Part shown: piece after piece, positions 1 through 8,244 of the stretch | How positions within the stretch are numbered: the stretch's first letter is position 1 | How the letters are laid out: each line of letters begins with the position of its first letter | Source: Pseudomonadota bacterium | Lineage (GTDB): Bacteria; Bdellovibrionota_C; UBA2361; SZUA-149; DAOLCO01 | Length of the DNA stretch: 64,000 nucleotides | NCBI GenBank assembly: GCA_027487795.1 | Contig: JAIYCX010000036.1 | Span: 62,001-126,000, forward strand | Direction of reading: 5' to 3' | Translations under genes and position numbers: made by a program | The notes under the pieces: generated by a model | Seen by the model: the letters and a program-made list of their open reading frames with translations, nothing else | Databases searched by the model: none | Told to the model about the DNA's origin: nothing

Positions 1-1
1 T

Positions 2-361
2 AAAGTTTTTGCTGCTTTAGTGGTGCTAACACTCGCCACTGTTTGGGCTGCTACTTTAGAGGTTAGTGGTACGGCACATATAATAGTTGCTATGTTTATC
101 GCATTAATTAAAGCTGCTCTTGTATATGGCTGCTTTATGCATCTTTTATTTGAAAAGAAGATAATATGGATAATTGTCACTTATCCTTTATTTATACTTG
201 CGCTTATGATTCTTGGAACAACAGGAGATGCCAGTGTAAAGAGAGAATCTATACCTTCAAATGTTGAAATCGAATACAAAAAAGGGAAAGGATTTGGTGT
301 TAATGATGAATTTCTTCAAGCTCCGGATGTTAAAGAAGATACTGCACATTCAACGCACTAG
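2..361 (+). CDS. Cytochrome c oxidase subunit IV (caa3/prokaryotic COX4 type), 5' partial
   Basis: Small integral membrane subunit of a heme-copper terminal oxidase in the inner membrane. The reading frame is open to the window edge, so the true start lies upstream; the GTG at position 20 is probably internal. Two or three hydrophobic segments are visible: an incomplete one at the start, one around IVAMFIALIKAALVYGCFMH, and one around IIWIIVTYPLFILALMI. The pattern of a short loop, the LIKA..V..FMHL stretch and a final helix is typical of the COX4_pro/CtaF family. A polar tail of about 40 residues ends the protein. It overlaps the following Sco gene, so it is the last structural gene of an oxidase operon entering from the left. 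Confidence 0.85.
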   Translation, partial: KVFAALVVLTLATVWAATLEVSGTAHIIVAMFIALIKAALVYGCFMHLLFEKKIIWIIVTYPLFILALMILGTTGDASVKRESIPSNVEIEYKKGKGFGVNDEFLQAPDVKEDTAHSTH

Positions 362-950
362 TATCGTTAATAATAGTTTATTTTGGTATTTTTTATTAAG
401 CTTATTTATTAGTTGTTTAACTAATAATTCTGTAGCTACTGAAGATTTAAAACTAATTAACTTAGGCCCAGCTCCGGTTATATCTGGTTTTAATCAAGAT
501 AATCTGGAAATAAATTATAATCCTGTAACGTCAGGTGAAATAACACTAGTTAATTTTTTCTTTACTTCTTGTCATGGGCCATGCCCAATAATAATGGAGA
601 ATGTTAAAAGATTACTAAACAATTCTAAGTGTAAAAAGTTAAAAGCCATATCAATTTCAGTTGATCCTGATTTTGACTCACCTAAGATTTTAAAAGATTA
701 TAAAGAATCTAGGAATTTTGATGATCCTAGATGGTCTTTATTAAATTCTTCAAAGGAGCATATTAATAATCTTTTAAATAAAGGCTTTAAATTAGGTTCT
801 GGAGCTAATTTTGCTGAACATACTGTTAGGATAGTACTAACAGATTCTAAAGGCGACATCCGAATTTTAAAGCAAGGGAACGGTAGTCCTGATGCTGGTG
901 AAATGTCTCAATTAGCATCCGCGATAACTGAGCTATGTCCAGATAAGTAG
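303..950 (+). CDS. SCO1/SenC family copper chaperone
   Basis: Thioredoxin-fold, periplasm-facing protein that delivers copper to the CuA site of cytochrome c oxidase. The copper-binding CxxxCP motif is seen as CHGPCP and the conserved downstream histidine as EHTVRIVLTD. An N-terminal hydrophobic segment ending in LFISC is a signal anchor or an imperfect lipobox. The start is uncertain: ATG codons at 261, 303 and 327 are in frame and all overlap the oxidase gene. I chose 303 because AAGGA lies about 10 bases upstream, but 327 gives the most normal signal peptide. Its position directly after oxidase subunit IV supports a role in oxidase assembly. Confidence 0.9.
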   Translation: MMNFFKLRMLKKILHIQRTSIVNNSLFWYFLLSLFISCLTNNSVATEDLKLINLGPAPVISGFNQDNLEINYNPVTSGEITLVNFFFTSCHGPCPIIMENVKRLLNNSKCKKLKAISISVDPDFDSPKILKDYKESRNFDDPRWSLLNSSKEHINNLLNKGFKLGSGANFAEHTVRIVLTDSKGDIRILKQGNGSPDAGEMSQLASAITELCPDK

Positions 951-964
951 ATAAGTAAGGTAAA

Positions 965-1351
965 TTACATTAAGATTGCTTCATCTTCTTTAAAAATCCT
1001 TTTTAGTCTTTCAAGCTCTATTTCTAAATTATTTATAGTATCTCTTACATAGGTAGATTTTAGTTTGCCTAATCCATCTTCACCCAAATCTTCTGTTACT
1101 ATGGTTAGGCTTTTGATCATAACTTGACTTAATACCAGTATTGAATCAAGTCCAACATTAGTGCCAAAATTATCTAGTAATAATGTTGTAAGACGCTCAA
1201 TTCTATCCTCATAAGGTTTCCATTTTTGAACACCAGCAACTGCCCTATCACTTGGTGTTCGAGAATCTACCGTCCTTCTAATTTGATTATCTATCGCCTC
1301 TAAAGCTTTAATTAGAGATTCATCAAGAATTGGTGTTTTAGGTTTAGCCAT
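965..1351 (-). CDS. Hypothetical helical protein, 128 aa
   Basis: I do not recognise this family. The protein is predicted to be soluble and mostly helical, with no signal peptide or membrane segment. It has a charged N-terminus with an RRTVDSRTPSDRAVAG stretch and a C-terminal amphipathic segment (LEIELERLKRIFKEDE) that could form a short coiled coil. It starts 14 bases after serA on the same strand and so is probably co-transcribed with it. It converges with the Sco gene, leaving only 14 bases between stops. Confidence 0.7.
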   Translation of the reverse strand: MAKPKTPILDESLIKALEAIDNQIRRTVDSRTPSDRAVAGVQKWKPYEDRIERLTTLLLDNFGTNVGLDSILVLSQVMIKSLTIVTEDLGEDGLGKLKSTYVRDTINNLEIELERLKRIFKEDEAILM

Positions 1352-1365
1352 TTTGAGATTCCTTC

Positions 1366-2595
1366 TTAAAATAACATTCTTGTTTTTATACTTTTAGGAA
1401 GTTCTGCAATTCTCTTTCTTATTTCTTCTGATACATCCTGGTTAATATCCATTATTAAATAACCAACATCAGAATTTGTCCCTAAATATTGTGATTCAAT
1501 ATTTGCCCCTACCTCTGAAATTACCTGAGTTATTTCAGATAGTGCTCCTGGAATATTTTTATGTATATTTAAAATTCTATGAGTTTTTTCATGACTTGGT
1601 AAAAATACATTTGGAAAATTAACAGCGCCTAAAGTTGAACCAACGTCTAAAAAAGATATTAATGATTTAGCAACTTCAATTCCAATATTTTTTTGTGCTT
1701 CAAGAGTACTTCCACCAATATGTGGAGTCAGTATGACATTTGGTAATCCTTGCAGTGGAGATGTGAATGGTGCTGAATTCTTATTAGGCTCACTTGGGAA
1801 AACATCTAATGCTGCTCCTCCAATTTGGCCATTTTTTATCCCATCAACAAGAGAATATAGGTTAATTACTTTTCCCCTACTATGATTTATAATATAGGCA
1901 CCTTTTTTCATCTCTTTAATTGAAGATTCACAGATTATATTTTCTGTTTCTTGAGTTGCCGGAACATGCAGTGAAATGTAATCACATTTTTTATAAAGCT
2001 CAGATAAACTTTGTACTGACTTTGCTCTACCTAGTGGAAGTTTCTTTAATATATCGTAGAAATAGACATTTAAACCAAGAGATTCTGCTAGTAAGCCTAC
2101 CTGTTGGCCGATATGACCGTATCCGATAATACCAAGAGTTTTATCTCTTACTTCTAGTGCACCTCCTGCTGATTTGTCCCATGATCCAGAATGCATTTGG
2201 ATATTTTGATCACCTAACTTTCTTGATAGCGAAATGATACAAGCTAAAGTTAGCTCTGCTACACTTCTCGTACTGCTGTGTGGAGCGTTAAAAACTGGAA
2301 TACCAGCTATTCTTGCACCATCTAAATCGACTTGATCTGTGCCAACTGTAAAACAACCAATAGAGAGTAATCTTTTAGAGTTTAATATGAGATCTTTTGT
2401 AACTTTAGATCTTGATCGGACACCTATTATATGTGCAGTCTCAAGTACTTTTTTAAGTCCCTCACCTTCTAGTGCCTCATTAATTTCTGTTACCTTATAG
2501 CCATTTTCCGCAAATGTATCACAAGCGGCTTTATCAATTTTTTCGGAAAGTACTATCTCTATTTTATCTTTTGGGTAGGAAAATTTATTATACAT
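1366..2595 (-). CDS. serA: D-3-phosphoglycerate dehydrogenase with ACT domain
   Basis: Cytoplasmic enzyme that oxidises 3-phosphoglycerate to 3-phosphohydroxypyruvate, the first step of serine synthesis. At 409 residues it matches the E. coli-type enzyme. The Rossmann nucleotide-binding motif is GIIGYGHIGQQ, the substrate-loop region is SIGCFTVGTDQVDL, and the catalytic region contains LDVFPSEP followed by TPHIGGST with the active-site histidine. The last 75 or so residues (NIPGALSEITQV...) form an ACT domain, which in this subtype mediates serine feedback inhibition. The gene is divergent from the small gene at 2681, across an 85-base promoter region. Confidence 0.97.
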   Translation of the reverse strand: MYNKFSYPKDKIEIVLSEKIDKAACDTFAENGYKVTEINEALEGEGLKKVLETAHIIGVRSRSKVTKDLILNSKRLLSIGCFTVGTDQVDLDGARIAGIPVFNAPHSSTRSVAELTLACIISLSRKLGDQNIQMHSGSWDKSAGGALEVRDKTLGIIGYGHIGQQVGLLAESLGLNVYFYDILKKLPLGRAKSVQSLSELYKKCDYISLHVPATQETENIICESSIKEMKKGAYIINHSRGKVINLYSLVDGIKNGQIGGAALDVFPSEPNKNSAPFTSPLQGLPNVILTPHIGGSTLEAQKNIGIEVAKSLISFLDVGSTLGAVNFPNVFLPSHEKTHRILNIHKNIPGALSEITQVISEVGANIESQYLGTNSDVGYLIMDINQDVSEEIRKRIAELPKSIKTRMLF

Positions 2596-2680
2596 TTTTT
2601 TATCAATTTAGATCACACTACAACTAATATCTTTCATATCTAACAAGAAGGTATATGGCTAGAAGAAAAGAATAGAGAGT

Positions 2681-2902
2681 ATGAATAAAACAGTTATTCT
2701 AGTGTTAGGTGGTTTTGCTGCAATTGTTATTTGTAGTTTACCATTTATATACAGTGGAATGAAGGCTAAAGATTATAATAACCTATATTCTGGTATTCAA
2801 GATGCTAAAAGAAAAGCAGGTATGTGGATAGAAGAAGACTATAAGAATAAAAAAGTACAGTCTTATAGTGACCGTTACGTTAAAGGCGATTTTAACGAGT
2901 AA
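2681..2902 (+). CDS. Hypothetical small membrane-anchored protein, 73 aa
   Basis: Not recognised. One N-terminal transmembrane segment (about residues 4-26) is followed by a charged, lysine/tyrosine-rich tail of about 45 residues. The tail should face the periplasm if the helix is an uncleaved anchor. The ATG is preceded by a purine-rich AGAGAG Shine-Dalgarno-like stretch. The 3' end overlaps the convergent gene at 2875 by 28 bases. The context, divergent from serA, gives no functional clue. Confidence 0.6.
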   Translation: MNKTVILVLGGFAAIVICSLPFIYSGMKAKDYNNLYSGIQDAKRKAGMWIEEDYKNKKVQSYSDRYVKGDFNE

Positions 2903-3690
2903 AGATGCTTTTCTAATATCAGTTCTAACTCGAGAGTCTGAGTTACTGGATTATGATGTTCCTCAATGTATTTAATTAACTTAATTTCGATGTCTGTTTC
3001 TGGGGTATTTTTTTGCCCTTTCAATTTTTGCTCGCTTAATACTAATTCAAGTTGTTTTTTCAAATTTTCTTTCTCATTATTCGTAAAACTATACTGTCTA
3101 TGAATATTTGGAAATTGAGTTAGCTTATCTAATAATCCGGTTATAATAGGAATCCCTGCAGCCCATGAGTATAACAGCACCATTGATATGGGTTTTATAG
3201 CTGAATAATGAGGATAAATTATTACATATGATGACCGAATAATTTCTTTTAGTTGATTATCGTCACTGTATATCTTGATATTATTTTTACATACTAAATG
3301 TAAATTTAGTGCTTCTAGATGATCAATTAAAATAGGAAATAACTCTTTAGAACAAATAATATCAATGTCTTTAGTTAATTCTGTTACTACTTTTAAGGTA
3401 CTATGTAATCTAGATTCGCTAACACCCTCATAGAATATACTAACGGATTTATTAGAAGACTTGCTATTTATAGCTGTATTATTTTTTTCAATACTAACAG
3501 GGTATGGATAAAGATATGTTATTAAATTTGGTAAAAGAGTTTTTGTAAAACTTAAATCTCTCTCCCAGGGAAATAATAAAACTTTGGCACAGCGTAACTC
3601 TTCAAGTATTTCCGAGCTTATTTCGGGCATGGAATGGCAAATTAGCGCATAGTTTTCTTTATGAAAAATTTTCTCAAATAAAGAATTCAA
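2875..3690 (-). CDS. Putative glycosyltransferase-like protein (GT-B-like, uncertain)
   Basis: A 271-residue cytoplasmic protein with alternating beta/alpha character. The stretch YSWAAGIPIITG, after a predicted strand-helix unit (SSYVIIYPHYSA), resembles the acceptor/nucleotide-sugar loop of GT-B glycosyltransferases, where a glutamate-rich G-x-P-x-x-x motif is usual. The canonical glutamates are not obvious, so the assignment is inference. It starts with TTG two bases after the stop of the upstream methyltransferase, which implies translational coupling and a shared role in building a surface glycan. The first ATG would remove about 20 residues. Confidence 0.5.
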   Translation of the reverse strand: MNSLFEKIFHKENYALICHSMPEISSEILEELRCAKVLLFPWERDLSFTKTLLPNLITYLYPYPVSIEKNNTAINSKSSNKSVSIFYEGVSESRLHSTLKVVTELTKDIDIICSKELFPILIDHLEALNLHLVCKNNIKIYSDDNQLKEIIRSSYVIIYPHYSAIKPISMVLLYSWAAGIPIITGLLDKLTQFPNIHRQYSFTNNEKENLKKQLELVLSEQKLKGQKNTPETDIEIKLIKYIEEHHNPVTQTLELELILEKHLYSLKSPLT

Positions 3691-3692
3691 GA

Positions 3693-4892
3693 CTATATAT
3701 TCTTAGCTACTACTGCATAGTCTTGATCACCATAGAGTATGGTGTTTAAGGAGTTAATTCTTTCATTGATTTGGCTTACTAACTCTTTATATCTAAAAGG
3801 AAATTCCTCTTGTTCTTGAATTTTTTGTAATATTACTTCTTTGGGGTAGCTAGAAGAATATATAGTATCTATTACTTTCAATCCTGAATTTTCTATAATA
3901 AACTTTACAGTATCAGGATGCATTGGTGGCTGATGAGTAGGATCTCTAAAGTAATTATTACAAAGTGGTAAGACTTGGGCAGTATTAATGGTCTCAAATA
4001 TTACAATCCCGTCTTTAATTATTGTTCTTTTAAGTTCGGATAATAATTTTTTAAAATAATCTAATGGTAAATGCTCAATTACTTGAAATGCGGTAACGCC
4101 TGATATCGAGTTATCTTCAAGTGTGTTTAAATAAGATAATACATCAGATTTAACAACATCCAGTCCTTTAGACTTTGAATATTCATACATACCTGAGTCA
4201 GGCTCTAAACCTAAGGAAGTTATGTTATTTAATTTTAGTATTTCTAGAAATTCCCCTCTTCCAGATCCAATTTCTATAAATGGTTTTGATAGTAATAATT
4301 TATCTTCAATATTCTTTTTAATTACTTCTAAATAGGCTTGTAATCTATTTTTAATTAATTCTTCTGATCCTCGGTATCTATTTTCAAGTAAGAGGTAATT
4401 TAAATCGATAGATTGAGAATTCTCAAGTTTATTTTCTTCTGTTGCGGGGTAATTTTTAGATGAAATAAAACTCGAAGAAAGTATTGATTCTAAACCTTTA
4501 ATAATAGAACCGAGGCTTAATAATTCCGCCTCAAGATGTTGGATTTGTCTGGATTTATTGTCTAAATTTAGTTCTAAAGCTTTGAATTTATCTTCAAATG
4601 TTAGTGATAACTCTTTTTTAATTGCATTTAGTTTTATTTGATAATCATCTTCTAAACTAATTTTTTGGTAATGAAGTATTTTTTGAAATTTGTTTAGAGT
4701 TTTAACTAAAGTAGTTCTAAAATTATTTAATCTTTCTGGATAAGTTCCAAAAAATCTACTTCGTAATTTAGATTTTATATTAACAGATGTTATATCTGGA
4801 TTTATTATATAATTGTGATTTAAATTTGATAAAAGTGAATCTAAACTTTCATCTAAATTAATTTCTTCTTTATTAGATAAGTTTTGAGGCAT
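3693..4892 (-). CDS. SAM-dependent methyltransferase with N-terminal coiled coil
   Basis: Class I methyltransferase domain in the C-terminal half: motif I is [14 protein letters not shown], an acidic ribose-binding residue follows in GLEPDSG, and the post-I strand/VIEHLP motif is present. The downstream [14 protein letters not shown] block is typical of lipopolysaccharide/O-antigen methyltransferases related to WbdD-type chain terminators. The N-terminal 170 residues are charged and rich in heptad-like leucines (about residues 75-145), which suggests a coiled coil. The ATG at 4892 overlaps the end of hemB by 20 bases; a TTG three codons earlier is possible. With the following glycosyltransferase-like gene it probably modifies a surface polysaccharide. 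The acceptor cannot be read from the sequence. Confidence 0.75.
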   Translation of the reverse strand: MPQNLSNKEEINLDESLDSLLSNLNHNYIINPDITSVNIKSKLRSRFFGTYPERLNNFRTTLVKTLNKFQKILHYQKISLEDDYQIKLNAIKKELSLTFEDKFKALELNLDNKSRQIQHLEAELLSLGSIIKGLESILSSSFISSKNYPATEENKLENSQSIDLNYLLLENRYRGSEELIKNRLQAYLEVIKKNIEDKLLLSKPFIEIGSGRGEFLEILKLNNITSLGLEPDSGMYEYSKSKGLDVVKSDVLSYLNTLEDNSISGVTAFQVIEHLPLDYFKKLLSELKRTIIKDGIVIFETINTAQVLPLCNNYFRDPTHQPPMHPDTVKFIIENSGLKVIDTIYSSSYPKEVILQKIQEQEEFPFRYKELVSQINERINSLNTILYGDQDYAVVAKNI

Positions 4893-5865
4893 CTTTTGCA
4901 AAATAAGTTATAATTATATCAGCCCCTGCTCTTTTTATAGACGTCAGAACTTCAAGCATGGTTCGGTCATGATTAATTAATCCAGCATTAGCTGCGCATT
5001 TAATTATTGAGTACTCACCACTGACATTATATGCAGCAACAGGAACATTCGTAATATTTTTTACTTGATATATTATATCTAAGTAAGACAACGCTGGCTT
5101 TACCATTACCATATCAGCCCCTTCTTCGATATCAATTAATACTTCCTTAATTGCTTCTCTAGAATTTGCAGGGTCCATTTGATATGTTTGCCTATCTCCA
5201 AAGGAAGGTGCTGATTTAACAGCTTCTTTAAATGGGCCATAAAAAGCAGAATGATATTTAACTGCGTAACTCATAATTGGAATATTTGAAAAGCCTGAAC
5301 TATCCAAACCTTGCCTGATAGCTTTAACCATTCCATCCATATTTCCAGAAGGTGCTATGATATCGGTACCTGATCTGCATAATGAAATAGCCTGTTTTAC
5401 AAGATTTTCGAGTGTCTTATCGTTCTCGACATCCATTTCTTCGTTTCCAGCACTATTGGTATTATGAAGTACACCGCAGTGCCCATGATCTGTATATTCG
5501 CAGAAACATAAATCAGCAATAAAGTTTAGTTTTGGAAATTCTTCCTTTAGAGCTCTAGTAGCTCTTTGAATAATTCCATTGTCATCCCAGGAGCTAGATC
5601 CATCCGCATCTTTATAGTCAGGGATACCAAATAAAATAAAATTATGAATTCCTAAACTACTCGCTTCTTGTACTTCTGCGATAACTTTATCTACTGAAAA
5701 ATGGAATTGGCCTGGTAACGCTGAAATTTCTGTTTTTATATTTTCACCAGGAACCAAAAATAATGGCATTATAAAAGAACTTGGTGTTAATCTATTTTCC
5801 CTAACTAATTCTCTAACACTGGCTCTGTATCTAAGCCGTCTTGGACGAATTTCTGGAAATGCCAT
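4873..5865 (-). CDS. hemB: Delta-aminolevulinic acid dehydratase (porphobilinogen synthase)
   Basis: Condenses two 5-aminolevulinate molecules to porphobilinogen in tetrapyrrole synthesis. The Schiff-base lysines are visible as K203 ([12 protein letters not shown]) and K256 (MVKPALSY). The metal site is the cysteine-rich zinc type, with C120, C122 and C130 in [14 protein letters not shown], rather than the aspartate-rich magnesium type. The length of 330 residues is normal. It lies downstream of tRNA-Gly and hemL on the same strand, so two early heme steps are grouped here. Confidence 0.98.
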   Translation of the reverse strand: MAFPEIRPRRLRYRASVRELVRENRLTPSSFIMPLFLVPGENIKTEISALPGQFHFSVDKVIAEVQEASSLGIHNFILFGIPDYKDADGSSSWDDNGIIQRATRALKEEFPKLNFIADLCFCEYTDHGHCGVLHNTNSAGNEEMDVENDKTLENLVKQAISLCRSGTDIIAPSGNMDGMVKAIRQGLDSSGFSNIPIMSYAVKYHSAFYGPFKEAVKSAPSFGDRQTYQMDPANSREAIKEVLIDIEEGADMVMVKPALSYLDIIYQVKNITNVPVAAYNVSGEYSIIKCAANAGLINHDRTMLEVLTSIKRAGADIIITYFAKDASKLI

Positions 5866-5912
5866 TTATTGTATCCTATTATTTTTTAGGTCAATCAATC
5901 TTTTAGGGCTTT

Positions 5913-5942
5913 CACTAGGCCGATATGTAATACGACCTAGTG
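5913..5942 (-). repeat. Inverted repeat at the 3' end of tRNA-Gly
   Basis: Seven-base perfect arms (CACTAGG at 5913-5919, CCTAGTG at 5936-5942) enclose a 16-base loop. On the minus strand the first arm includes the last bases of the tRNA CCA end. No U-tract follows, so it is not a normal intrinsic terminator. It could be a 3' processing hairpin or part of the hemB leader. Confidence 0.45.
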
Positions 5943-6016
5943 GAGCGGGTGATGGGGGTCGAACCCACGACCTCCTGCTTGGCAAGCAGGCGTTCTAGCC
6001 ACTGAACTACACCCGC
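5941..6016 (-). tRNA. tRNA-Gly (anticodon GCC)
   Basis: Read on the minus strand, a full cloverleaf forms. The acceptor arms GCGGGTG/CACCCGC pair perfectly. The D-arm contains GTTCAGTGG. The anticodon stem CCTGC/GCAGG encloses the loop TTGCCAA with anticodon GCC. The T-arm GTGGG/CCCAT (one G-T pair) encloses TTCGACC. The CCA end is encoded after discriminator T. It lies between hemL and hemB. Confidence 0.97.
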
Positions 6017-6061
6017 ACATGATATAAAAAATGTACTATTAAGACTGGCTTACTTGTACTT

Positions 6062-7363
6062 TTATGAGAGATTTTTTGCAATAGTTAGCTCTTTAAAAAC
6101 TTCATCAGCATGCATAATTGTTGTATTTAATACCTCGTAAGTATGCTGAATACCTAGAAAACCAGCTTCAAATGCACTAGGAGCAAAATAAACTCCCCTT
6201 TCAAGCATTTTATGGAAAAAAACTTTAAATAAGTCGGTATTTGAGTTTTTAACTTCTGTATAATTTTCAGGTATTTTTTCACTAAAGAAAAAACCAAACA
6301 TAGATCCGATAGCAGATCCAGTTAATGCTATTCCTGCATTAGAAGCCGAATTTATAAGTCCGTTAACTAAATATTTTGTTCTTTCTTCAAGCTCGTTATA
6401 GGGATTGTTTTTTATAAGATACTCTACAGTTCTTAGTCCTGATATTACTGCTAGAGGATTTCCAGACAGAGTTCCTGCTTGATATACAGGACCTAGCGGA
6501 GCGAGCATACTCATCACTTTTTCTGATCCACCAAAAGCAGCTAATGGCAAACCTCCACCGACAACTTTTCCAAGACAAAAAATATCGGGAATTATATTAT
6601 AATAACCAGAAGCACCAAGTAGAGAAACTCTAAAACCTGTCATTACTTCATCAAAAAGTAAAAGAATATTAGTGTTATCACAGAGCTCTCTTATTTCTTT
6701 GAGATAATTTTCTTTAGGTAGAACCAGTCCCATGTTACCAGCTACTGGTTCAATGCAAATACAGGCAATATTATCTTCACCGATTGTTGATACTACTTTT
6801 TTTAATAATTCAATATCATTGTATTCAATACTTATTGTATTCCCTACTACCTCTTCAGTAACTCCTAGAGAACCTGAAATTCCTTGAGTCGCAACACCAC
6901 TACCAGCTTGCACAAGAAAAGAGTCTGCATGACCGTGGTAACAGCCATTAAATTTAATAATTTTTTTCTTGCCAGTATATGCTCTAGCTAATCTAACAGC
7001 AGACATCGCAGCTTCTGTACCTGAGCTTACAAGTCTAATCATTTCTAGACCAGGTATTAGACCAGTTAAAACTTCCGCAAATTGAACTTCCAACTCCGTA
7101 GGTGCGCCGAAAGATGAACCATTTGGAATATATTCTAGTAGAGCATCTTTTTGAATATTCGAAGCATGACCAAGAATCATAGGCCCCCAAGAACCTATAT
7201 AATCAATATACTTCTTTCCATCAACGTCAAATATATATGGCCCCTCTCCTTTGTTTATAAATCTTGGAGTACCACCAACTTGAGTAAAAGCACGAACTGG
7301 ACTGTTTACTCCTCCAGGAATAACTTTTTTAGCTCTATCGAATAGCTGTTGCGATATATTCAT
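6062..7363 (-). CDS. hemL: Glutamate-1-semialdehyde 2,1-aminomutase
   Basis: PLP-dependent class III aminotransferase that converts glutamate-1-semialdehyde to 5-aminolevulinate, showing that the C5 pathway is used. The PLP lysine is K266 in CLGKVVGGGLPLAAFGG. The conserved N-terminal FDRAKKVIPGGVNSPVR, the SSGTEAAMSA phosphate-binding segment and the FDEVMTGFR aspartate block are all visible. The length of 433 residues is normal. It follows the zinc-ribbon gene by 9 bases and probably shares its transcript. Its product feeds HemB, encoded just downstream beyond the tRNA. Confidence 0.98.
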   Translation of the reverse strand: MNISQQLFDRAKKVIPGGVNSPVRAFTQVGGTPRFINKGEGPYIFDVDGKKYIDYIGSWGPMILGHASNIQKDALLEYIPNGSSFGAPTELEVQFAEVLTGLIPGLEMIRLVSSGTEAAMSAVRLARAYTGKKKIIKFNGCYHGHADSFLVQAGSGVATQGISGSLGVTEEVVGNTISIEYNDIELLKKVVSTIGEDNIACICIEPVAGNMGLVLPKENYLKEIRELCDNTNILLLFDEVMTGFRVSLLGASGYYNIIPDIFCLGKVVGGGLPLAAFGGSEKVMSMLAPLGPVYQAGTLSGNPLAVISGLRTVEYLIKNNPYNELEERTKYLVNGLINSASNAGIALTGSAIGSMFGFFFSEKIPENYTEVKNSNTDLFKVFFHKMLERGVYFAPSAFEAGFLGIQHTYEVLNTTIMHADEVFKELTIAKNLS

Positions 7364-7372
7364 TTTCTATTT

Positions 7373-8116
7373 TTAAATTCCTTCCGGTGAAGTTACTTCA
7401 GAGTCAGTAGATGCAGGATTAACTAATATTCTGCTACATCCTGGACATTGTGTCAGATTATAGCCAGCCATAACTTGATTAAACATCTGTGCAGGAAGAG
7501 ATCTAAAACACGTTTGGCATGCTCCACCTGAAGCGAATGCAACTGCATCACCTCTGTATCTAGTCTCTACTCTTTTATATAAAGAAGAAAGTCTAGGATC
7601 GAGTTTTGAAGATTTTTCTAGTTTAGATTTTCTGTATTCATTTAATTCTGAAGTAAGAATATTAATTTGGTCTTTAGCTACTTTACTTTTACTTTCTAGT
7701 AATTCTTTAAGTTCAGTAATTGCATTAGTTACTAAAAGCTTTTGAGACTGTAATGTTTCTAGATTTTGCATAGAATCTAGAACGTTCTTTTCTAAACTTT
7801 CCATTATTCTTTTTGCTATATCAAGTTCACGTTCTGCTAGTTTTGCACTTTTATTTCCACCTACAGAAGAAATTTGTTTTCTTCTTTCCATAATTTTTTT
7901 CTCTTCTTCTTTATACTTTTGCTCTTCGGTATTATGAGCTTTTAGTGAAGCAGCTTCTTTGATCTCTAATTCTTTTGATATTGAGAGGTTATTTTTTAAT
8001 TTTTTCTCTAACTTAACAATACTTTCTGTAATAGATTGAATTTTACTTTCTCGTTTGATTATTTCACTGTCTATTTTATGTACTGAAATAAGAAGTTCTG
8101 ATTGATTGGAAGCCAC
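7373..8116 (-). CDS. C4-type zinc-ribbon coiled-coil protein (zf-RING_7/DUF164 family)
   Basis: About 180 residues of heptad-rich, charged helix are followed by a C-terminal zinc ribbon with two CxxC knuckles (ACQTCFRSLP and LTQCPGCSRIL). This matches the COG1579 family, which includes Helicobacter HP0958/FlgZ and chlamydial CdsZ. Those members bind RNA or secretion-system components; which function applies here is unknown. It is 247 residues long, cytoplasmic, and lies 9 bases upstream of hemL. Confidence 0.85.
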   Translation of the reverse strand: MASNQSELLISVHKIDSEIIKRESKIQSITESIVKLEKKLKNNLSISKELEIKEAASLKAHNTEEQKYKEEEKKIMERRKQISSVGGNKSAKLAERELDIAKRIMESLEKNVLDSMQNLETLQSQKLLVTNAITELKELLESKSKVAKDQINILTSELNEYRKSKLEKSSKLDPRLSSLYKRVETRYRGDAVAFASGGACQTCFRSLPAQMFNQVMAGYNLTQCPGCSRILVNPASTDSEVTSPEGI

Positions 8117-8244
8117 TTTTACGCTCCTAGCTATATTTATGATTATAGCTTTTATTAATACACTAAGTGCCTCAGTCTATAAACCCATCAGTTTTAATAA
8201 AAGACTTAATTACTATGGTTCGACTTCCCGTTATTTAAAATATT

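Noticed and set aside
5929..5939. TAATACGACCT resembles the start of a phage T7 promoter
   Set aside because: Only about ten bases match and the CACTATAG part is absent. It lies in the loop of a hairpin next to the tRNA, and no phage genes are nearby.
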